Of a stretch of 64,000 nt of DNA, positions 29,377 through 41,400 are shown in pieces. Position 1 is the stretch's first letter. Each line of letters begins with the position of its first letter. The position numbers and the translations under genes are program-made. Origin of the DNA: Icerya purchasi. Taxonomy: Eukaryota; Arthropoda; Insecta; Hemiptera; Monophlebidae. The stretch is taken from contig CM077116.1 of NCBI GenBank assembly GCA_039619475.1, positions 36,157,183 through 36,221,182 of the forward strand. Direction: 5' to 3'. Under the pieces are notes generated by a model. The model was not told the DNA's origin, made no database searches, and saw nothing but the letters and a program-made list of their open reading frames with translations.

Positions 29377-29415
<39 letters not shown>

Positions 29416-32400
29416 CTCCCTCGAATACGAGTATGAGATTATCTCCTAATTCATAGAAGAATTAGAAGATAGATGGCAGTGCAATTGAGAATCACGTAAG
29501 TCAGAGTGCAACCTAGCCTCCGTGTTGCCGACAAATATGAGAACGATCATCAGTAGCGAGGCGCGAACCAAGACGACTCGATTAGTCTTCTTACATTGAT
29601 ACAATTTTTATTTTTATGCAACGCTAACACACACAGACAACTACATTTGAAACTGGCTACAGTCTCTTTTTATCGTGCTACAAATGCAGTTTCCTAAGTG
29701 TGTCTATATTGATGTACACTAAGTAGCGCGCATATTCTGTCATCGCCCGAGATCGAACCGGAGACCTACTAAACAGAAGCCAAGCGCTCTAGCCAATAGG
29801 CCACCGCGACGACTCATATAAATTAAATGGGTATTAACGGCCACCGGCGGCTAGACTTGTTGAATCGGCAAAATTAATTTTAAAAAATATATAAAAATAA
29901 TGATAAAAATGTTTCTGATTTAACGAGCTGGCGCCCTTGCCCGTTAATACCCCCGGACAATTTATATGGTTCTTTTTATTTAAATATGAATAATACAATC
30001 ACTGTATATAGCTAAACAAAAAACAAAACAAGTATTGCTTAAAATGATAAGAGCTTTCTTAGTTTTAGCTTAAAACTTTGTCCTTCACAGTTCTTCGCTA
30101 CAATACTTCCAGAAGAATTGTTTTAGTTGACCTTGGGCCACTCTGATGGTAATTCAATTTCTTATAATAGAATATTTTCTTTAACCGGTTAATAATCGAT
30201 AATGTATCATAAAAACCTAAAATATAACCCCTAAAACGTAACAGAAAAACGTTAACTTTTTTTCAAGTTACCTCAGTTGTTCTGTCATCAACGTATGATA
30301 CCAAATTTTAATGAGATTGCCTGAAAAACGCCTATTATTAAATATGTAGAGTATAAGAATATGTAAATTAATTTTACAAAAAAAATAATTAATATTACCA
30401 CACGAGTATAGAGTATGACTCCCAACATGGCGGCTTTACATATTTTTTGTGAATAATTACATCTTCTGTTTTCTTAGTCGTTTTACAATGATTTACATTA
30501 ATAAGGAAATACAGAAAATGCATCATGATTATAATTTTAACATTAACTTGGAAATATTTTACGCGAACCGCTGTAAGGGTTACTTTTTCTTCAATAAAGA
30601 AAAAAAATAACTACCATCGTTATGATAGCAGAATTACTCTCCGTAGCGCTGATTTTGATACTTAAAATTATTATATTACGCACGCAAACTATCAAAAAAA
30701 TAAAAGACGATATACACAATTAAAAAACGAAATTATTTTTATGGTTGTTTTTTAGCGCACTTACCGTTAAAAAATGTCGGTAACTCAGTCAACATTGTGA
30801 AACAACCCCAACATTCACCCGCATTAGCAACAAAAATTGCCCATACTGGGGCAGAAGTGAAAATTTTCTTCCACGGACATTTTTCCTAAATAATATTAAA
30901 TGTTAATTAATAATACGAGATCATGTAACGTCAGTGTTTACGATAGAATATTAATCCAAATCTAATAAATAAATAAATAAATAAATAAATAAAGAGCGTA
31001 CTGTAATCGGATTATTGGAAAGAATCGGTGTACTCCGGTGGCCAGATGTGGCTAACAAGGAGAGGTCACGAACTGCGCGGGTCGCCGATTTTGATGAAAT
31101 TTTGCAGATCGATAGAAGACCGCGAGTATATGAATTGTGTAAAATATTAGAATGCACTTTTTTGATTTACGCGAGAAATTAAAATTTTTAGAAGCCGCAT
31201 TTAACGGATAATATATGTGATAGCCGTTTAGACAAAAATGTGCAATAAATTACAGGTTATGTTTATATTTATTTTATGCAAATGGCTCGGAAGACTGATT
31301 ATTCGAAAATGAAGTACGAGTATATTAAAGAAAACAATTATTACAAAACAATAAAATAATTTTTAAAAAATCAATTTTTAATTTAATAAAAATTTAAACA
31401 TGCCATTTATCACATTTATATAGTATAAAAACGCAAACCACAAGGAACTCGTTTCGTGGTGTAATGATAAAAGTGATGTCTATTTGTACAACTCGAAAAT
31501 AAGGCTTGGATTTGAATTCCCCCGATGTCATGTGAAATTTTCTTGATTTTGTATTTTTAATTATTAATTCTTATTATTTAATTATTTTAATTCTTTATAC
31601 ATAACTATATAAATATAATAATAAGGCGAAAGCCAGGTTAATTTAAGGGAAGAGAAAAAAGGAACCATAATACTAAAACGAATAAAAAAAAAAAGTGGAA
31701 TACACTAACTTTAGAAACCAAAGTCTGTTAAAGTAGCACATGTTTAATGCATTTGTGCTAGTATTATTCGTATTTTAGTTGGAACGAGGTTCTTATGTGA
31801 ATTTACTCCTAAAAATGTGTTCGCTTGCTTTGCAACTGTCAAAGAAATTTTATTATTTGTTGTATATTATTCGAGGGAATATACATGTTGGATTTTTTAT
31901 TTTTAAATAATATATTTTTGCGGTTTGTTATTGGTCTGTTTATTATAAAAATTTTATATTTTCATTGTTAAAAAAAGTTGATTGAAACTTTTCTCATGTA
32001 AATAATTTGTAAACATTATGCAACTTCTTCTTCTTGTTGGTGCTGTATCTGCATTAGATGTTAGCGACTATTCTTCTGGCGTTTTCTCTGTCGGCCATGC
32101 TGTGTAGCAATTCCGGTATCCGAATTCCCGTCCATTCTCTCGCATCCTCCATCCAGGTTCTTCTTCTTCTTCTTCCTCGAGCTCTTTTTCCTTCTATTTT
32201 TCCTTCAATGGCCAATTTTAAAATTTCATATTTTTGGTTTCTCACAATGTGTCCTAGATATGCAATCTTTCTTCTTTTTACAGTCTTAACTAATTCCATC
32301 TCTTTATTCAATCTGTTTAGTATTTCTTGATTTCTAATTTTATCTATCCATGATATCTTCAACATTCTCCGATACAACCACATTTCAAACCCTGCTAGTT

Positions 32401-35400
32401 TTTTCTCTATGGATTTATTTACGGTCCACGCTTCCATTCCGTACAGTAATATTGACCAGACATAGCATTTTACCATTCTCCATTTAACATCCCAGTTCAG
32501 TGATTTGTTTATAAATAGATTTTTCATTTTCATAAAAGTAATTCGAGCCTGTTCAATTCTTTCTTTGATTTCGTATTCCGAATTCCATTGATTCGACAGG
32601 TTACAACCGAGATATTTGAAGCTTTGTACTTGTTCTATTGCATAATTGTTAATTCTAATGTTAGCTGTTATTTCTGAGCTATTTTTACTGACTACCATAA
32701 TTTTTGTTTTCTTTTTATTTATTTTTATTCCCATTCCGGAACATTTGTCCGTTACTCGGTTAACTAAATTTTGTAGATCATATTCGCTATCCGCTATCAA
32801 AACTGTATCATCCGCATACCGTATGTTGTTTACAATCTGACCGTTAATTTTTATTCCTTCTGAACTGTTTGCTAAAGCATTTTTAAACGCCACTTCTGAA
32901 TAGAGATTAAAGAGTGTGGGTGAAAGTATACAACCCTGTCGGACTCCTTTTTCAATCCGTATTTCCTTTGTATTTTCGTTCTCCAGTTTTACATATGCCA
33001 CTTGATTCCAATACAGATTTTCAATTATCTGCCTATCTTTTTCATCTATTCCTGCTTCTTCTAAACATTGTACTAGTTCGTTGTGTTTGACATTATCGAA
33101 GGCACGTTCAAAATCAACAAAACATAGGTATACATCCTTTTGTTGTTCCAGACATCTTTGTACCAGGATTTGGATGCATGTCAACGCCTCTCGTGTGCCT
33201 AGTCCATTGCGGAAGCCAAACTGTTCTCTGCATATATTTGCTTCACACTTATTAAATATCCGTTTATGTATTATCCTCAATAAAATTTTTAGTGTATGAA
33301 CATCACCTCTAATTTACGCAAGTACGGATCAAGGGGGGAGACGATGAGAACAATTCGCTAAACGGGAACACATTAAAATTATATTAGAGCAATTTTATAT
33401 TCGGTTTATTAACTAGGAACTATTACAGAAGTGTTCAAACAAAGTGGTTTCTTAGCATGTAGCTAATATAAATATTAGATATTATTATATTTTTCGAGAG
33501 GAAAATTTTACAAAATAGTCTGTTGAACGAAACAAGCCGATGGAAAATAAATCGATATTTAAATCCCACTTTTCGTCCACCTCTTAAAAATTTAGCGTAT
33601 TATCCGCATTGCAACAAAACCAATACCGATTACGCTAATAAATTAATATACGGGCGGTAAAATTATTTTGTTTCCCTTTTTCCTATTCCCAATAAGGATT
33701 GTAAAATATTTTTCGCGAGAAAAAAAAACAAAAAAAAAAAAAACAAAACAAAAAAACATATTTAAAATAAAGAAATAAAAATACTAGTAAGAATACGAAC
33801 AATATATTAAATCCGATATATCAGACTTTTTTATCAAATTTTTTCTATCCACGTACTTCCACTTACAGTTTCCTTAAAAACACTAATAATTTACTGGATT
33901 TTGCACCCTTCCTTTTTCACCGGATTGTCTTTGTTGACGTTTTTCTCTCTCTCTATTGCCCGCATTTATTCAACGCACCGTTTAATATTAGTTTTCGTTA
34001 AAATAACCTTTTTTTCATATTTCTCTCCGGTAGTGTTCTGCAAGTACTGTAATTCGGCTTTATCAATTTTCGAATCGTATTTTGGATCGTTGTTCCCTTC
34101 TTTAAACCACAATGCTAACCAAATGAATCCCGCAACTCCTAAAAATAACACGAGATTAATTTAAGCGTTAGTTACAATAATGCAATTTACAGGGGGAAAA
34201 ACAGCGTACACGTGGAAATATTTAATTCCGAACCATTTAACCGTATTCTTCTTCCAACTAAATCCTACCATCCTAGACTTTGGCATTCTGTTTATGTATC
34301 TCTTTTCGCTAATCCTAATTCCTTTTATCTCTTGATTAATCCTATTCCTCCTGCTCGTCCTTGGTTCTATGAGTTTCCCAGTTTGCGTCGGTCCATAATT
34401 ACTAAATTATCTCGCCTCCCTTCCTTCTTCACTAAATCGCTTTTCTTTGGCTGCATCTCGTAATTATCCATTGGATCCTGAAGGTGGTTCCCAGTATGTT
34501 TGCGATGCGAATCACGTGCTCTTCGAGTGCTCCGGTTTATCTCGCGAGCGTGAGTTACTTTATTATCATCTTTTAAAGCTTGGTCTTCCTGCTCCTTTCA
34601 ACGCCTCTTATGTTCTTTCTCTACCTACTATCTCTGTTGTTCCTGTCCTAGGGGTGTTCCTTGATTCCATTGTCGACAGAATAAAAATATAATTTCTATT
34701 CTATTCCATGTATCTATTCCTTTTTGCTGGGCTAATGCTCTTTGGTAGCAAACCCAAGGGGGTAAAAAAAAAATAGAACGGTTAGAAAAATAATAAATTC
34801 GAAGAAAAATTCAGGAAAATTTTCTATTTATTTCTCCGATGTTTCCGCGATCATTGTAGATGAGATACTTCTTTTTTTTTTTTTTTTTTTTTTTTTTTGA
34901 GCATGTCAGCTAAGGACGTTACTCACTTCAACGGTATGATGGTATTAATAATTATAAAGGAAAAATATTACAAATGGAATATACGAAAGAAGCTAACAAA
35001 GGAATAACCAAAGGAGACGGAAAAGAAAGGATGCTGTGAGCGCTGTAGGGCGTAGGGAGGCCAAGACGCAAAAGACCGGAATACAGTATCGCGCGTTCTG
35101 AAGAAATGGAAGGACATTCAAGGAAAATGTGGTTCGCATCACAAACGAAGTTTGCTTCTAACGGATCAAATGGACAAAGAGGAGACTGAGTAATGGAGAA
35201 ACGAAAGAGCGAAGCAGGAAGCAAGCTGTGGTTTAACCGAAGTCTAATTATGGATGAAATAGTTGACCGCCTCATGTTGGGGAAATCAACAAACCACGGA
35301 AAAAGAGGAGGAGTGGGTTGTATGGATAAGTGCTTAATGTGCGCAACAGCAAAGGAGGAACCGTCGTAATCTATACCGAATTTTATCAATACTTCATTAC

Positions 35401-38400
35401 GCGCAAAAAACGCTATTCAACTTTTACCGTTGAAGTTGTCGGCAGTTAGCCGGTTACTAAGCCGCGTACTCGGTTAGGCAGCGGTGTTTGTTCGAGTGGC
35501 ACCTGGTTCAAATCCCGCTGCCGCACAAAAAAACTTCTAAAAATTTCATTTGCGCTAAGTTAGATTCCCACAGTTGAAGCCTCCCCGACCCGCTAAAAAA
35601 AGTTTTCAGCGATTGTGTGATAAGAGTAACTAAATTGCGTTCTCGCTTTATTTAGCCAATGGCCGTTTGTTTAAATGTAAAATTATGTGTTTGCGTACGT
35701 ACTTTTGCTACACAGTGTATGTGTAAAGAATGAATGTTGGCTTCTGAAAGTATTGTAGGAACAGGAGAGGATTTCAGAACACCAAGCTAAAAACGAAGAC
35801 GTGAATTCCGGACCCGTATCAAGTTTACGTTTAGTGGCATTGTCGAAAATGAAGCAACTATAATGAGGCTCAGAACGAATCGATAGATTTATACAGAATA
35901 AGAACATTGGGGTCGCCACCCCATTTGTGTGGAAAAAGAGCTTTTAATAAATTAGTTACCTTAAAACAGGGAATATGTAAATAAGAAATATGTTCGTGGA
36001 AGAATAATCGACTGTCCAGAAAAGAGCCAAGTTAGCAAAGGGACTGAACTGAATGGAATGGGTATGTTGTTTAAGGAGATATTAATCAAGGAAGTATTAT
36101 ATGGAAAAAAAGAAAAAACCACACAAGCAGATTTAGAGGAAGAAATTACTATAGGTGGATGTTAAATAGAACGAATTCCAAGTACGATCAACGAAGTATT
36201 GAGTTCATCATTAGCAGAAAAATGGAAGTTGAGGAGTAATATAAAGGAGAATATCATCCGCAAAAAGAAGTGTGGGACTAAGACGGGGTTTATTTTACCT
36301 GGAATATAAAATAAAATTCGCCATCCGAAATGCTGAGCTAATACACCGTAGGCTGTCATGCAAACGGCAGTTGCAACGAAGGCTCCGGTAAGGGACATTG
36401 AGATTAACATCGATTTCTCTTCAGACGGAGCCCATCGTGAAAAAATCGTAAACGCGCACGGGTACATTCCTCCCTATGACATAAAAAGTTAGAACAGTTC
36501 ATTAATAAATCATCGAGTGTAACTTTTTTGTTGTGTCCGAGAAACTGATAGTTACCTCAAAAATTCCCGCTATTAATCTGAAAACGATAACTGCCTCGAC
36601 TCCATGGTCGGCTACGAACGGTAATAAAAGAGTGGATAGCGAAGTGCACAACATTAAAATGCCGAGCATAGTTGCGCCTCCGAATCTTTTGCTAAGCCAT
36701 CCGGCAGGTATCTCTGACACGATATATCCGTAAAAGAATGAACTTAACAAGTATCCCTTTTGCTTGGAATCCCAATTGAATTCTCGTACCTGATAAATTT
36801 AGTTAAATCAGATCATTATGCGATATAATTAGAACGCTTCAGAAAAATTGCGTATCGCAGAATTTCGAACTGTCGTTCGTGCTTTAAATTCGTTCAATTT
36901 GAAATACCTATAAAAAAAAAAAAAAAAAAAAAAAAGGAAAGAAATAAAACGAGCGAAAACGTATTTTTCGTAAAAATCTTTACCGGCTTGAAGGACTTTC
37001 GGTAATTTTCAAAACCGAAAGATTGTAATCACATTTCGGCAGAATGTTCAGCCTACAACAACATCCTGATCGCTATCTTAAGGGGGAACAAATGTCAGTA
37101 CACAAATCACGCTCGCAAATGATCGACGCCAAGTATTAATAAATCTATGCGCAGTACGTTAAATGTACAAATATTTATTATAATCGAATTTATTGTCGCA
37201 ATACTTAAACCTATGTAAAAATATTTTTAAGGTCAGCGTCTAACGTTACCAGTGCTCGTTGAAAATGTTGAAAATCAAATAATACGCGACTATTCGGTAA
37301 GAAAACTGATTGCGATGAATGGTAAAGATTAGAATCGTATGAAGGAAGCAGTGAAAGTTATCAATACATGCGCCGGAAGCATCTGTAGAAAAAGATAACC
37401 TTGTTCGACCGGTACAACGCAGAACTTTTCTAGTTTAATGGACAATAAAACACAGATATATCGAAACACCTGTACGCATTTATAATAATTACATTCATTT
37501 TAGTTTGGAACAAGATCGAATGGAAAAAACGAATCAAATGGTTCAATGATTGATTTGAATATGGGTGTGAGAGTTCCGCAAAAAGAAATAAAGTAATCTG
37601 CTTTTCTTTTCGGTTATACATATAAAATCTTACGATAAGCTTTTACATCGATGAAGCCCTCCGATATTTTCCGATATCTTCTTGATATTACCTTTAATAG
37701 CATCTCTCTATTCTGGTAAACTGTATAACTAGGTGTGTTTTCCAAGTTAGCAATGGTTACTGCTAAAACGTTACTTATTCGCATTAATACATTTTTTTTT
37801 TTTTGAGAAAACATTGTTGTTAATAATCGGTTATTTTACTTGAAATTTATCGTTCACACTTAAGGGCGTCGCCAGCCGATGATTCTCGGGGCGGGGCAAA
37901 TGACAGGAAGAGGATATGAGTTATAGGAAAAATAAAATTTATAATTTGTAAAGGCTTAATATTTTATTAAACAAGAATAAAATTTTAATTAGAACATAAT
38001 TTTCGTGGGTCTCTGGCAAATTTTTATAATAAAATTATAAAAGTCTTCCAAATTGTCCATTACACGCCTATAAATACTCATCACGGCCAGTTGATTAAAA
38101 AGTTTCAAGGTTCCAGAGGGGGCAGCTGCCCCCTTGCCTCTCCTGCGACGCTCATGTTCACGCTTACTTTTTCGTTATTTTAAATTACGTAATACATCAT
38201 GTTTTACATATTTGGTTTTATTCAGGAATATCCCAAAAAAAATTTTCTCAGTAAAAATACAAAAAAAAATCTCTGCCCCCCCCCCCATTAATTCTATATA
38301 AATCGATTATTCGGTCCAAACTCGACTATTGTTCCTTCATTTATGGCAATGCCTCCAAGTCTCTCCTTTCGAAACTTGACGCAATTCAGAATTCCTGCCT

Positions 38401-41400
38401 TCGCCTATGCATTGGCGCTTTAAGATCTTCTCCTATTCCTGCGATTCTATGCGAAACTTGCACTCAACCTCTTTCCATTCGTCGTTCACTCCTCGGTTAT
38501 CGATTTTTAATAAAACGCCTCCCCATTTTGTCATCCAATATTATTACTTCCTATCTTCATATCAAAAATCACTGGCGCTTGGCGCCTCATAGAACCCCGA
38601 TTTTATCGCATATAGCTGCTCGTGTTTCCAATTTTTCTCCCTACGTTTCCTCTTATGACAGTCTTCCTTACTTTTCTCTCGATTTTAATAGCATATGGCA
38701 CCCCATCAATTTCTCCTCTCTTCCAGTCCGAGCTAATTCTTCCTCTCACAATGTAGTCAACTTCGAATTCCTTCAGCTGCTGAACTCTTCTTTTCCTTCC
38801 CATGCCTTAATCTTCTCGGATGGCTCCAAGAGTAATGGGGGCGTGGGTGGCGCGTATACGTCCCCTACGTTCCTGCACTCTGAGTCTTTCAGACTTCCTT
38901 CTTTCTGCTCTATCTTCTCAGCCGAGTCGATCTCAATTCTTCGTGCCATTCAATTCATATTCTCTACGAGTGGGGTTCACAAATTCCTGATTGTTTCTGA
39001 TTCCAAAGGCGTTCTTCAAACCATTTCCTCTCCTCCTTCTCATACTTCTGACGCTATCATCCTCTCTATTCGATCTCTTGTCTCGTCTTTGTTCTCGTTC
39101 CGATCCATTCTCATAGACTTTCTATGGGTCTCTAGTCATTCCAATATTGAGGGCAATGACGCAGCTGACTCTTTAGCTCGCTCAGCCGCCCGCACTGGTC
39201 CTTTCCTCGACTCTTTCCCTTCCTCAGACATTCTTTCTCTATCACGCTCTAATCATTCCAGACTTTGGTCTGACATGTATCCATCTATATTCCCTAATCA
39301 TTATTCATACTACCGTCTTATTCAACCGGTTTTTCCTGCCTTGGTTTCAATCTATTCCTACCTGTCGTCGTTCCACTGTTGTTTCCTTAATTAGGCTTAG
39401 AATCAATCATTCTCTACTCCCCTCTTCTCGCTTTCGTTTTTCTTTAGCTCTTTCTCCTTTCTGCACTCTTCACGCTTCTGAGCCTTCTTATATTTGTGAA
39501 TCAAATCACATCCTATTCGAATGTTCTACACTCTCTAACGAACGCTCCTTTCTTTACGCCCAACTTCTAGTTTTGGGTCTTCCTACTCCCTTTAACGCTA
39601 CCTATATTCTTTCCTTCCCATTGCCTTCGGTTATTCCATTGCTGCTGTCTTTCGTCTTTTCCATTTCTGACCGCTTGGCTATTTAGTTATAACTCTTAAC
39701 TTTTCATGTTGTTGGGTCAAGGCCGCTGGCGCGCCCAGGGTAGGAAAAAAAAAAAAAAAAATAGTAATCGAAATATCCCGAGATAAATTTATAATCGAGT
39801 GATTCTATTATTATTTCTCATAGCGCTAATAGATAATCTTTTCTCACGTTGGTCAGCAGCATGGAAGCTAGATTATGCTCTCGACTTACATCCTTCTTAA
39901 TTTCGTTGCTATCTCTACCTTCGAATTCTCCTACGAATTAGAAGATAATCTCATACTCGGTGATTGAGGGAGAATATTTATCCGGGAAATAATTATCCAA
40001 TCTATAGTAAATATCTTATTTCGAGAAATTTTCCAAATTTTTTTTTTATCACTTAATCGCTACGACTAATAAACGAATAATAATTTACTTTTTCAACGGC
40101 AGTAATAAATACGCGCGTTCAGTACACTGTAACAGTGAGCGATATTTTCGTTTTATTTGATCTTGTCACTCCGCGAGGTAGATAAAAAATCGCGAGCAAA
40201 TTAAGGAAAGAAACTGATCCATTAAAAATTCATTTCGCTTGAAAGCATTTTTAAGACTCCTCCATTCAGAACAGTCATAACGATCAAAAAAGTGGGGAGC
40301 ACAGAAAACATCTTTATTATTGCAGAAATCGTACTTAACCCTTATGCGGACACTCGGATTTACCTACGTTATCACATACCCGGGGTACCGGAGTACCCAT
40401 CTATGGATTTTATTGTTTTTTTTTAATTTTTAAACAACAATAAGAGGTTTTATTCACATCGGTATTTTATATGAAATATTTATAAATGTAATCAGCACGT
40501 TTTTAGGTATAAAAATGAGTACAGAGGTAAAAAATTAAGCCTCATATACGAGATAGGGATAAATCGTTTTCGATTGTTACTTCGTTTCATACGTTTTGAT
40601 AATCAATCAAACACACCAACAACGCTTGCACGACCACACAAAGCAGCTCTTATTCAAGTTATATGGGAACATGCTCAATAAAAATCTCTCATCAATCTGT
40701 ACAAATCCACCGACAATCTGACAATTGACGAGCAGCTTTTGTCTTTTCGTGGTAAGACCAAATTCACGCAGCATATTCCACCGAAGCCGGCAAAATACGG
40801 GATAAAAGCATGGTGAATATGCGATATGGAGAACGCCTAACCTTTGCAAGGCATTTTGTACACGGGGAAAACAGGGAATGTTCGCGAAATAAATCAGGGT
40901 AAAAGAGTCATGAAGGATCTTACGAATAATGACAAGAGCTCTGGGAGAAATATCTCGATGGATAACTTTTTTACTTCGCTGCCACTTGCTGAACATCTAA
41001 TCTCGTGGACACGTTGAAAAAAAATGAATCGTACATTTTACAAGCTTTCGCGCCTTCTAAATCAAGAGAGGAATTTTCGTCGTTGTTTGGTGCGCGGACG
41101 TGCCCATAAAATAAAACAAAAAAAAAGATTCCACGAAAAAGTAACTATGTTCGTACGTGCCTAAAAAAAAAGGGCTTTTTTTTTTTTTTTTGTGGGCGCG
41201 CCAGCGGCATTGACCCAACAACAAGAAAACTAAGCTAATAAACTAAATAACTAAGCGGTCCGAAATGGACGCAACAAAGGACAGTAGTGCGGACACCGCA
41301 GAAGATGAAGGAAAGGAGAGGATAAAGGAAGAGTTATAGGGAGTAGGGAGACCTAATGACAGGAGCTGACTGTATAAAGAAGAGCAGGACACTCAAAGAA

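Noticed and set aside
35438..35524. Functional tRNA with B box GGTTCAAATCC
   Set aside because: D and T stems do not pair properly and one acceptor pair is broken; kept only as a tRNA-like relic.
36162..36467. Single 101-codon transporter ORF
   Set aside because: Only the part to 36299 is exon; the rest reads through a good donor into a LINE fragment.
40607..40996. 129-codon minus-strand ORF
   Set aside because: Antisense shadow of the broken piggyBac transposase, which reads correctly on the plus strand.
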